Below the pieces are notes generated by a model, which searched no databases, was not told the origin of the DNA, and worked only from the letters and a program-made list of their open reading frames with translations. This document shows positions 36,219 to 47,800 of a stretch of DNA of 64,000 bases, in pieces (within the stretch, counting starts at the first letter, position 1; every line of letters begins with the position of its first letter). Source of the stretch: Klebsormidium nitens (taxonomy: Eukaryota > Streptophyta > Klebsormidiophyceae > Klebsormidiales > Klebsormidiaceae); assembly GCA_000708835.1 (NCBI GenBank), contig DF236956.1:67346-131345 (forward strand), written 5' to 3'. A program made the position numbers and the translations under genes.

Positions 36219-38315
36219 GTCACTCACTCAGAAATGAGGGGTTCTGCTGCGAGCTAGCCGCATGGCTGGCGCAAAAGAAGGCCACGTTGCAGCCCCACTA
36301 AAAAACTTCCCAATAAGCAGCATTTCAAAAATGTGCAATGCTGTGTAACTGGGCTGTTCGCATAATGCATTCTACCTGGGTTCAGCAACATTAGCCGCCA
36401 AGTGCAGCCCAAACTGACCTTGCATGCCTACGGTCCGGCCTGTGGCCCGTAACAAGGTGATCGGCACACACTGATGTTGGCGGCATCCCAGATTATTGCA
36501 TGCATCTATGCACAAACGTGGCACAAACCTAGTGCACCGGGCAGAGATTGTTTCCCTGCTAAGCACTGTCGCTTCAAGCTTAATTTATGTCCGCCATCCC
36601 CCCAGACGTTGAAGTGTGGCACCTGGAGCCCTCCTGCTTCAAGTTGGCCCTTCTCTGATTACAGGCTCCGCCCTGTCAAGCCACACGCTCAGATCGAGTT
36701 ACTACGGTCACAGGCAAATGCAGCTAAGCAGCTTGAGAAATCTAGCGCGCGCACTTGACAGCGCAATTTATCGACGGTAGGAAACGAAATTGCAAATCCA
36801 AAGTGAACGTCCGATTTAGCAACGCCGGCCGGTCCAAACCTCCCCATAAACCCCCACGTTCTGGCCGAGCGCGATCGCGCGCAAGGCGCCCCCGCGGCGG
36901 CCGGCCACAGTGTACTACTAGCAAATGAAACCGAGCACGTGACACGGCAGCTTGTATCTTGAACGGTTAACCTAGACATGGGCGAGGCGGTTGAGCGCAT
37001 GTGCTCGTTGAGCAAGCCTCCTGAGAACTATTTCCGGTTTACTGAAGCTCCCTTTCTTCAGCTGTCTTTGGCAACATTTTCTTATCGAGCAACAGGCTGG
37101 CAACAGGCCCTTTATAATAAAGTTTATTCCAGAGAAAGACTTTCTGAAGAGCCTAACCTTCCTGACGGCCTCTTTGTGCGGATATTGTGGGCCTTGCACC
37201 AGATACTAACTTCCCTAGCATGCGCTGTCCCTGCTCAACTTTGTCGTCCTGAGATGTGGGGGCATATGCCGAGCACATGCCAAGTAAATCCTTCGATGTT
37301 TCAAAGCAAGGTCTGATGGATTCATCAGATTCTCTCGCAACTGCCAGCTCCCATAAGATGCATATGACTTTAGTAGTAATGCCTTCGACTCCAGAGCCTG
37401 CGTTTGTCAGTAAAGTCAACAGAATTGAGGACCAGGATCTTGCAATCACAAAGAAGAAGGAAAAGACTTCTCTAGTAAGAGAATCCCTCTGCAGAAAAGC
37501 CAGGAAGAGCTGCGTAGAAGAATTCTTCATCAAGCTGAATTTTCGCTGGAGATGCGAGCGAAGAGCAGCAAGGGACCTTGGTGCCGGCTCTGGCAAGGGA
37601 TGAATTGCTGAGTTAAAGGCTGCAGGATCAGTTGTTGACAGTCCGTTGGTGTTAAGAGTAGGCCCAGCCAAAGGCCATGGCTTCTCATATCCTTCAAAGG
37701 CTGGGCAGCCGGAACCGTGTCAAGTGAGTCTTTCAAGCTTTCGAATCAGAGCATCAGAAGACCACTTGTGGATGATCTTGGTTACCCAGGGGTCATCATC
37801 ACGGGCAGTTCTGCATAAAGCCACTTCGCTGCGCAGGTCTCTGTACTATATTTTTGAAACTGGTCCAAGAAAAACCACCTCCAAAATATGCAGGTATCGT
37901 AAAGTTGCCCATGTTTGCTGCCTTGATTCTAATCCATGTCATTTCAAAAGGTATGAGTACAAGTGCATTGCCTTTGCTTTTTGCCTGCCTTTCAAGTTGT
38001 GCCATCTTGCCGTGAATATGCTAGTCATCCTGCGTCTTTCGACTTGCTTTTAGCCTGCATTTTGCTGGCTGGTTTGCGCCCTGCTCAACATTCTGCTCTC
38101 TAAGTTGCTACGATTTACTGCAGCTAAGAGTCTGTTGTCCTGCCTGTTTCCTCAAACGCCTGCTCTGCGCTAGGCATTCTCCCAGCTATCCAAGTACGAT
38201 TCTTTGGAGTCTGCGTTGATGTGCTGAGACTCAAAGATAGCTCTTAGTACTGCAGATTCCAGGAGCTTTATGCTGGTCAAATCTGCTTCAATCTATCCTA
38301 AGTTCGATCTTTCAG
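36219..38315. other. Divergent region between CNBD protein and CNGC1; holds unresolved CNGC1 5' exon(s)
   Basis: The CNBD gene starts at 36218 (−). The first CNGC1 exon I can place starts at 38316 with a split codon, so a short upstream coding exon ending in phase 2 must lie here; I could not identify it. Opposing frames of 115 and 172 codons at 37256–37603 (+) and 37153–37671 (−) overlap and neither is recognised. 36840–36900 is GC-rich and may belong to a promoter. Confidence 0.45.
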
Positions 38316-41300
38316 GCCGGTCCTTGAGCGAAATGCCAGCAGGCTTTCTTTGGGGAGAGGGGAGCATGATGCTGTTCTAGAGCTTGAAGCGGGTACCGCG
38401 CCAGAGGGGTGGCGCGTCTACGATGATGCGAGACCGGCTGATGGAGAGGAGGAGCTCGATCACATTCCCAATGGGGAGGACAGAGACAAACCGTGGAAGA
38501 GCTCCAAAAAGAAGTGGTTCTGGTTTGACAGTGTACTTAACCCGCATTCGAAAGCGATAAGGGTGAGCTGTTTCAGGCCATTTTCATCATTGCTACCGGT
38601 CTTGTAAAGTCATGGAACGCATAGTAACGGCTGACTTTAAATTTTATTTTCTGAATTTACATTCACAGCGGAAGTGGATGTTTATATCCAGATTTCACGC
38701 ATATCACCACGCGAGTTTTTCTGACAATTGTAATGGGACCAAGGAAGGCGTGGAAAACGTGGTTGATACTAACGGCAGAAGCATTTGATGGCAACTCTCT
38801 TCAGCAGAGCACGTTTCTCGCCTTACCGGCGAGAAGGGGACTTCTAGCCATTGTTTCTAATCCTTCTTGCACAAGACAATTGCAGAATTCGAAGCAAGCC
38901 AGGTTGAACCACGTCAATCCTAGCTTCACGCAGACTTTTCCGATCCTTTTTCCGATCTCAACCGTCTGCAACCGGCACCTCGAGTCCTTTCTTCCTCAGA
39001 CTACTTCTTCAGCTCCTCTTACGATCTTCCAACCAACTAACCATTTTGCTCCACTACTTTTTCCCCAGCTCTGGAACCGCGTTTTCCTGCTCTCGCTGCT
39101 ATGCGGCACGGTGGTCGACCCCCTCTTCTTCTACCTCCTCGCGGTCGACACCACACTGCTCTGCGTCTACTTCCAAAAGGCTTTCGCCATCGCCGTTACC
39201 TTGTTACGCTCCATCTTCGACGAACTCTACCTTATCAACATGTGGCTCCAGTTCCGCACGGCATATGTCTCCAAGTCTTCGCTGCGCCTGGGGATCGGCG
39301 CGCTGGTGACCAGCCCGCGCAAGGTTGCCATGAACTATGTGCACGTTCTGCGCGGGGGACTCGCGCTCGACATCCTGGCCATTCTGCCGTGCCCGCAGGT
39401 ACGCTTGGCGGGGTAAACGAAGCATCAAAGCGTCGATGATGAATCGCAAGAAGCGGGTGGACATCTGATGATTTTCAAGACCTGGTGTCTGCAACATCAA
39501 GAATAGGGTTTCAGAGGGAATGGTACTCAGCACACTAGACGGATTGAATGCATTTGCCAGTCGAAATAGACGCAGAAAGGAGATGAGTTAGCTGGACTCG
39601 TGCACTGCTGAAAGTTATGAAGCGATCCTTGCGTTTGACATGGTAACTACAAGGTGCGTCAATTAGTCATCGCGCAATGAACGACATGTTTTGGCCAGAC
39701 AATTTGAGTTTGAGGAACTCTAATTCTATTGAATCAAGACAAGAATTGAACGACTTGATCCGTTGATTTCGTGATCTCACTCCTTTGATTGGAGACGCCA
39801 CGTGGTGATACTCAGTCACATACTCATGAAATCTGTCAGCTGTCCCGCCAGCCGTTAGCCAATTGGTTCTCAGACAAGCTTTTCCTCCTATCTCTAGTTG
39901 GCCATCTGGGTCATGATGCCGAAGCTCATGACGTCAGGCAACGCGTCACAAGCGACCACGGCGCTCCTCTTCTCCCTGCTCATCCAATTCATCATCCGAG
40001 TATTCCGCTTCCTCGCTCTAGTTCGCCGGATGCAGCGCGTAGTAGGGTACGTCTTCTGGGGCTCCTGGTGGGGCTTCGTGCTCAACCTGGCAGCCTACTG
40101 CACTGCTGCACACGTAAGCACGGTGTCGCCTGTTTTCCCGGATCACGTCAGAAAAGCGTCATTTGAGTTACGTCCCGTCTCCAGTTTCTAGCACAGTGGT
40201 CAGTTGCACGTAAGAAATACTAAGCGCTTATACATCCTTACCGTTTAAACCAGTTGCGTCACGTCATTTGCATCCGTTGTCTTCTTGGCACCGACGACCC
40301 TGCAAGCTTGCATTTTTCGCGAGGAGCCGGTTTACAAACGCCTCTACCGGGGCCAAAGAGGCCGGCTGTCAATCAGGCATCAGCGTAAAGATCGCAGCCT
40401 TGAGTACAGTGCACTCGAGCGGAAAGAAACATAATCTGCTCAAATTTCGTACAGAAACAGTGAGTAATCGATCCTGCCCCCCTGCGCAGGTGTTCGGCGC
40501 CCTTTGGTACCTCTTTGCCGTGGCCCGGGTGCACACCTGCCTGGCGATCCACTGCGAGCGCTACCCGGGGTGCATCCCCCACTACCTGGCCTGCAAGCCG
40601 CCTATCCAGTTCGCTAAGGATCCACACATCAGCGGCGGCCGCGCGGAGTGGTCTCTCAATGTGAATGCGACTTTGGAGTGCATGCAAGACGAGGGGTCCT
40701 TCCACCACGGCATCTACTGGAACGCGCTGCCGTTGGTGACCGGGACGAGCGTCGTGGAGAAGATGACGTTCCCCATCTTCTGGGGGCTCATGACGCTCAG
40801 GTCAGCCCTTGTGAACGGTCTTTGAAAGCAAGCGTTCTTTGATAAATTCAAGTCAACCTATTGGAAACGGTCTTTGCAAGTTAACATTCTGTGATAAAGC
40901 TCAGGTCCGCCCTTTCAACTGGATAAATTTGAACGGTTGTTTCTAATCAATTTCTATGAGCTGGAAGAAAGTGGTTGTATGGAACACAGCCAAGCATACC
41001 CAGCGTTTCGGCGGGCGTCTGGACTCCCTCACTTTGATATGGGTGCCGCCCTGTTCCAACTTGTTAGAACGGCTTCTAAGTGCGGAAGCATTTTTTTGAG
41101 GCCTTGAGCCCAAAACGATCGGTATGTCTGAAGCTAGGGGCTTTGTAAAAGGCGTCTCTCCTGGGCTCTGCAGCTCATTCAGCAACGCGCTCACCCCGAC
41201 CGCAAATCTCACCGAGACGCTTTTCTGCGTCGTTCTCGTCATGTCGGGCCTGATGCTCTTCTCTGCGCTCATCGGAAACATCCAGGTGAGAAAGATTGAA

Positions 41301-43854
41301 GTTCTAGATTCCGTTCCTGAGAGACGTACGTTCTTCAAACTGCAGCTCTTTCTGCAACTCGCTCACGCCGACCGATAACCTCCCCGAGACGCTCTTCAGC
41401 CTCGTCATGGTTCTGTCCGGCCTGCTGCTCTTCTCCGCACTGATCGGTAACATACAGGTAAGCAAGTACGGGAAAATCACTTGTTGGCTTTGAGATGATA
41501 GACCGTCGAGAATGAAGCACTCAAATGCGCTCTGCTGTTCTCCTCCAGGCAAAATGAAAGAGACCCAGTAAGCACTCAGGATTCTGGAACTTTCATCAAC
41601 ATTGGGCTTTACGCTTCTGTACTCTGGCTTTGACAAGGCTTGGTATATCACTCCGACGCTCCTCCACGTAAGCACAGCTTCCAAGCATTAAGGTGTTTGA
41701 AATTTTCGCGAGAGAGCCAAGTCGTTTTCGTCTCGCGCTTCCTTCTCCAGGTGTTCTTCCAGTCGCTCTGGTCGCGCGTGGACAGAATGCGCGAGCGGCG
41801 GCAGGACTTGGAGTGGTGGATGGCGCGGCGCGCGCTCCCGCGGCCGCTGCAGGAGCGCGTGGACGACTACGAGCGGCAGCACTGGGCGGCGACACGTGGC
41901 ATCGACGAGGAGGCCATGACACGTGACCTGCCTGAGGGGCTGCGGAGGGACATCAAGCGGTACCTGTGCCTCGATCTCGTTAGAAAGGTGGGTTAGCAAA
42001 TGAAAGCTCTGAATAAAGCTTACGAAATTTACGAGCAGAACCTTCCGGGCGTGGTGAAGGCTTGGCTTGTTTGCTTGTCTGTGCGCTAGGAAGAGGTTGT
42101 GCAAAACCATAGTACGTTATGAAAGTAGGAGAGGAAAGTCTCGGAACTGATAAAGAATGTTTTGAGGTAGAAGGGATGTATTAAAAGGCCGTTATCGCCC
42201 GAGAAATTAAACCAGCACTCGAAATAGATTGCCCCGTCAGCAGCCAAGATAGAGAACAGTGAGACGGTGGGGCATCTCTCAGAGGGAGGCGTTGCTTCAG
42301 AGCAGTAATGCTCGTCCGAAGCTTCGCCCTCCGCGCGCGTGCAGATACCGCTGTTTTCATACACCGACCCGCTGCTCCTCGACATTCTGTGCGAGCGGCT
42401 GCGCCCCGCGCTCTTCACGCGCGGCCTCGTCGTCGTGCGCGCGGGCGAGCCTGTGCAGCGACTCTTACTGCTGGTGCGCGGCCGCCTGCGCAACGTGCAT
42501 ACGGTCGGGGGCCGGCCCAGTGTCGTCATCTTGGGCCCGGGGAACTTCACCGGGGAGGAGCTGCTCACGTGGGGGCTCGCGCGCACGGCGGACCGGAACC
42601 GCCTCCCGCTCTCCGCCGCTAGGTCAGTTCCGGAATGGCCCGCCCCTCAAAGATTTCGCGCTTCTTGTGACCCTCTGCATCCCCGACTAGATTCAGGAAA
42701 GGGAGCCGACTTGTTCGCCCTTTTCAAATAACTTCAGGGCTACAAGTCGGAGATAAACAACCAAGGGTGACTCGAGGCGGGCAGCAAAGAATTTGAGCAC
42801 TCATTTGGGGTGCTTGTCAACTGGAACCCTGTGATGCTCGTGACGGAAGCGGGGTCTACAGGATAGATTCTTGGAGTCACATCATAGTAAACGATATGGA
42901 TCGAGGTTCGTCAAGTGTCCTGCTGGAAACGGCGCATGTGGTCCGAAGCTTGTTTGGCACCACGACTTGGGCATTGTGCCGCTTCGGATTGCTCAACGGG
43001 TCACTTTGTTGTGGTGGATCTGCACTCCTCGGAAAGTGACTGACTGACCAGGATGACAATCTAGTTTAGCTTGTTTGTGCATCCGCAACTGCGTTGATTC
43101 CAGTGAGTAATTCAAGATCAACTCTTATTGCAGCAGAGACTATACTCTGCTTTGGTGCCAACTCTTGATCCTCGTTGTGCAGCCTGGAGTGCGTTGACAC
43201 CGTTGAGGCGTTCGCGCTGGAGGCGGATGACCTGATGTACGTTACGTCGCACTTTCAGCAGCGTTTACAGAGCAAGAAGTTGCGGCACACCATCCGACAC
43301 TACTCGCCGGTGAGATGCGCTCCATTCGACTCGTTGATCGGATCTGTTCGCACAATCATGCCTTTTAAAGTGTGCCTCTTCGTGCGTCCGCCTGCTTCAA
43401 AAAGATATACGCTGTCAATCTATCCAGAAGCACATAGGCAACACTGCCGGCCTGTGTGTCCAATCCAACTTACCCAGTCTCTGCTGGCCGCTGCCTATCT
43501 TGCTGCGTCGATTCTCCAAGAAGCGCAAGCGTCTTGTAGCTGAAAGAACACGACTTACCGCATGCGCGCTAGATCCACAACTAGATCCACCCTTGCATAA
43601 AGTGAGCCCGTAACGCCAAACCCAAGTCTTCATTTTCATCTCAACAGCACTGGCGCACGTGGGCGGCGGTGACCATTCAATTATCCTGGCGACGCCACAA
43701 GGCGGCCGCGAAGGCCCATGGCGCGCGGCCGCGCCTGTCCTTGTCCGGCCTCGCCGCGCTGTCGGGCCAGCCGACCGACGACCCCGCGCAAAGTGCGCGC
43801 AGCAAGCTGCGAATGTACACTGCCATGTTTACGTCGCCGAAACCGCAAGATTAG
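38316..43854 (+). CDS. CNGC: CNGC1: plant-type cyclic nucleotide-gated channel, with a duplicated pore exon
   Basis: Plasma-membrane cation channel of the plant CNGC family, gated by cyclic nucleotides and modulated by calmodulin. Recognised exons: 38316–38562, 39069–39398, 39898–40113, 40490–40800, then 5A 41174–41285 or 5B 41346–41457, then 41751–41987, 42345–42622, 43183–43309, 43648–43854; about 687 residues plus a missing short N-terminus. S1 begins at WNRVFLLSLLCG; S5 at HVFGALWYLFAVARVHTC; the pore helix is FPIFWGLMTL; S6 is LMLFSALIGNIQ in 5A and LLLFSALIGNIQ in 5B. A C-linker follows (SRVDRMRERRQDLEWWMARR), then the CNBD (GNFTGEELLTWGLAR), the calmodulin-binding αC helix (FQQRLQSKKLRHTIRHYSP) and an IQ motif (TIQLSWRRHK). 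Introns after the first recognised exon match CNGC2 one for one, apart from the extra pore exon. Confidence 0.9.
40793..40945 (+). repeat. Short tandem duplication around the CNGC1 exon 4 donor
   Basis: CTCAGGTCAGCCCTT (true donor, 40796) recurs as CTCAGGTCCGCCCTT at 40900, and AACGGTCTTTG.AAG recurs at 40814 and 40866. Units of about 50–100 bases span the exon 4 end and the first intron bases. Confidence 0.65.
41174..41285 (+). other. CNGC1 alternative exon 5A (filter and S6)
   Basis: 112 nt with acceptor TCTGCAG and donor CAGGTGAGA, starting in phase 2 and ending in phase 0. It encodes 38 residues, beginning SSFSNALTPTANL and ending LFSALIGNIQ. No stop or damage. It differs from 5B at 9 of 38 residues, including the filter triplet position. 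Confidence 0.85.
41346..41457 (+). other. CNGC1 alternative exon 5B (filter and S6)
   Basis: 112 nt with acceptor ACTGCAG and donor CAGGTAAGC, in the same phases as 5A. It encodes SSFCNSLTPTDNL … LFSALIGNIQ and is 36 of 38 identical to the single equivalent exon of CNGC2, so 5B is the ancestral-like form and 5A the diverged copy. Joining 5A directly to 5B shifts the frame and meets TAA at the 11th codon. Confidence 0.85.
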
Positions 43855-44834
43855 GCAGCTCGCATTAACTTGGTGATGATGGTCGAAATTCGAAAGGGCT
43901 CGCAATGCATGCGGATTGGTGGTGCTTTGCAGAGGCTTGAACATGCGAACGCATGCAGTTAACAGTCGTAAAATAGATTTTGAGGGTGCTTGGTGTCATT
44001 AATCTAGATCATAACGAGGCCATCAACTGTTTAGAAACTGATGGCTAGCGATCGCTGACCACTGAACAGATGATGCAGACAGGAATCCGAAATGAGGAAG
44101 GGATACGTAGCCGCCATTACGATTGATTTGATGCAAGTTTAACACGATCAGAGATTTATGGAAGGCACATTAAATGAGGATTGAACGCTGGAGGAACAGA
44201 TGATAACGGCTAAGCACGTCAACCCTGAATTGAACTTCGAGTGAGATCGGAAGGGTTAAATACATCTGCCAGTCCCTCTGACCTCTCTTACATTTGTGTC
44301 TGCGCTTTCAAAAGATCAATCGGTCCGATACCACGTGCTAAACCAATGTCGGAGATCGGTGAATGTACTCTCGAGCCTCGGCGATTCAAAGGTTCGGCCC
44401 GTGACATTCTGAAGTGATTGATGCACCTTCACTTAGAACGAGACGGTATAAACGTATACAAAGATACGACAACAATGCGAGTACGAGATCTCAAAATCCT
44501 TCTGTACCTCCTCATAAGTATTGCGTCGTTCGCGCGAGAGCACCCGAACCTGCCTTGCATGATGGATGTGCATACATGATTGCACGGGACCAGATTGCCA
44601 ATCAGGCAGAAGAAACAGCGCGCTTGGCCTAAGTTTTGATGTCCCCCGCACCGCGCCTAGCAAACGCCGAGTCTACCTTCACGCCACAAAATACCCTTCC
44701 CATGCTTACATTGAAGGACACCAAGAACGCCTTTCCAATCGTTTTTGCAAGAAAGTTCTGCAACGTTTAGGCTTTTCTGGCTGTTTGCCGCTCTGCCGCA
44801 CTACCAATAAGTTAGGAACTTTCTCCATCTTTTT
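43855..44834. other. Tail-to-tail region between CNGC1 and amidase
   Basis: About 980 bases with both 3' UTRs. Only short frames without resemblance to known proteins. No repeat or RNA gene seen. Confidence 0.5.
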
Positions 44835-47800
44835 TCAAGAGCAGCTAGCGCTGTCGCAATAAGTGGGGGCCGGACGCCCGAAGCCAAATCCTTGCTCGAA
44901 TGCGTACGCAATCTCAATGAGCTTTCCCTCCGTGTAGGACAGCCCGTGGAAGATGATGCCGAGCGGGTAGCCAGCCGCGGAAAGCGCAAGGGGAACGGTA
45001 ACCCCGGGCTGCCTGTAAGGAAACACAAGAAGTTGGCATCTGTACACATACTACTTGATCTTCTTACGAAGTTCCAAAAGCAGCACCATTCAAGAAGGAG
45101 GAAAGCGGGTCGTTGATAAAATGTGGCGGCTGATTTTGTTTAGAGAGTGTCGAGAACGCACGAGTAAGTAAACAAGAAGAAAACAACGGCAAAGTATGTG
45201 TCACACTTACTGCGTGCGCGCAAAGTCGTCAATGTAGTCACCCAAAGACGTGATGGCATCGTAGCCGTTGGATTGGAAGAACTGTTCGATTAGGACCTTG
45301 GTTTGAGCCGCATTCTGCAGCCCACAAGAAGATTCTGTTGAGACCTAGCGGGTTGATGAGCAAATACCTCTAATAGAAGAGTATGAGACGGCCTGCAACA
45401 CCCTCTGATCTCCAAGACCTCTAGGTTTGACGCTCCAACTTAGAAACTGCCTCTCCTATATCCGTTCTCTCATAGGGCGCTATAAGACAGGAGTCAGACT
45501 TTGCATATGTTTCGAACTTGGCAATCACAGCAACATATCGGGCGCAGCTTGAATTTGCCAAGGCCCCTCTCTTGCAGTCTTCGAAGCATGTGAAAAAACA
45601 ATCAGTCATTAGCGGCGAAGCGACGAGCAGAAGCCTAAAGCAACGGACGGCAGTTGGACTCGACCGTACTTCTTAGGCAGCACTGCATGCCTTACCGCTT
45701 TGTACTGCATGTAAGTTGGGTCGTCAAATCCGCTGGTATTCTGCAAGATTAAAGGGAAAGTAAACCGTTTAGATGGTTGGAGTGATCTGGGAGGATATTA
45801 GTACGCTTACAAGAAGAGGGTTCCTAGAGACATCCACGTGGCACCTCAACCTGAAGCTGATCTAATCTGCACCGGATGAACGCTTCGCGCTTCAATCAAG
45901 GGACGATTAAGGAAGAGCTTTCCAGTCCTTTCTCAATCAAACAGCCATTTCCCACCACCGAAAATAAACGGGCCACTTTGTCACAAGCTCCAGGACTTGC
46001 AAAGTATTAAGAGCATGCCCTTACAAGACAAGCTGAAGAGCTTTTGAATCGGCATACGGCTTGGAAGATGCAAACGATGTGGCATTTTACCTGGGCCACG
46101 TCGAAGATGTCCTGGAAGAAGTTGCCGTACGCGACCTGACCGCGGCAGCACGTCCCGCCTTGGAACTCCAGCAAGTAGTTGTCTGAACAAAAGGTGTGGA
46201 AAATTTATTCCGATTTATGCAGTGAACAGTAACAGCAAGTGAACAGTAACGGAGACAGGTAGGGTTAGTTAGGGGGTTAGGGTGGGTACGGGTGCGGAGC
46301 GGGTGTTTCCTTAGGTTCGGGTTTTGAGTAACCCCAAAATGCTTACTGTTGGCACTGGGCTTGCTGTTCACTAGATCGAGAAATACAGAAAATCCAGGTC
46401 AAAGTAAGCATCTATCCGGATTGTATCAAGTACAAGGCCTTAACAAGAGGCCCGAAAAGTAAGTGCACGAAAAGGCAAAATTTACGCGAGGCTTTCAATG
46501 CTCGTGAGCTCCACTACTGGCCGTCGGATGGGGCCAGAATGGGGGAGTTCGACGGCCGAGAAATCGCTCTTGCTAGCTTTGACATCATGTTCAACCACAG
46601 GCATTCTCCAGTGAGAGCACACTGCATAACGAAGGGGCACAAGTCAGAACTGAAATGAGGAGAAAGTAAAAAAGACGTACCCAGATTGAATTGGATCAAG
46701 TCCTCCAGGTTGTTCTTGGGAGTAACGCCAGGAGCCCAGGTGACTTCTGCAAGAAGAAGAGACAGATCGTCACTTGCAAGCTTTTTCCAGATAAGATCTG
46801 CTATGTCTGTCTTTCAGACTCATAGAACGTAAAGAGGCTTCGACGCCTTGCAAGTTTGTTGACTTCACAGCTCGTTCCTAAACGGCTGAATCGCTCACAG
46901 TGAGAATTATTCTACCGGAAGCAAGCAAGAACTTGAGGAGGTGCATAGAAGTAGGGGCTCGAGCTTTCATCCGAACCATCTTCTTGCCAAGACGCTTTCT
47001 AGACTCTGCCTGCCGTTGTGAGAACCTATCCCTTTAGAGTGAAGCGGCATGTAACAGAAAGCAAAGAGGAGCTTGACCTACCGCTGAGGTACGTGGCAAT
47101 GTTCTGCTTGAAGTCGTACCAGAGCAAGAGTCCGGTGCTTAGGTCGTCGCCTGGCAAGGTGAAGTTGTCAGGTAGAACGTCCACGGTAGCGCCCGCGGAC
47201 CTGCAGATGAAAGCGAGTTGCTCTGTTTAACGAAGTCGTCATTTGACACCGCCATGCGCGCACGGATAGTGATCAGGTCGCATAGCGAGAGAAGAACCTA
47301 TCTTGCAGCGAGTATCTTACGTTTGAGACGGTTTGCTTTCTTCTAGAACGTCTACGAGGACTGTGATTCAGCTTGTACATCAAGCTAAAGCTGATCCACA
47401 ACACGCGAGGCACGTGGCCATCCAGATACTGTCCGACACTAAGGTGTACGTTCGAGAAGCCTCCTGTGCTTATGTGCTTATGTCCAGGAACTCACTGCAA
47501 TCTTTTCTCTAACGGTGATTGGACGAGCAAATGAGGAAGAGAGAGCCTTCAAAAACCTGAAAGTAGACCTTGCCTTGCTTACCTCATAAACTCTGCGGCT
47601 TTAGCGTAGGCGGCCATGATCTGGTCGTCGGCTCCATCGTACGGTCCTACTGGGCCGATCGCAATCTTCTTGCCTGCAGAAGTTGGTCAAGCAGGATGAA
47701 CGTGTGCATGTGATACTTCTCGGACTAAGAAAGCAATATCGATACTCGGCGTATGGGAAGAACTTGCAAGAGTGAAAAAGCAGCCCCTTCTGAGTTTATC

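Noticed and set aside
37153-37671. 172-codon minus frame and 115-codon plus frame upstream of CNGC1
   Set aside because: They overlap on opposite strands, match no family, and the plus frame offers no phase-2 donor to join CNGC1.
41286-41345. Reading 5A and 5B as two consecutive constitutive exons
   Set aside because: Joining them shifts the frame and gives a stop within 11 codons, and would double the S6 helix.
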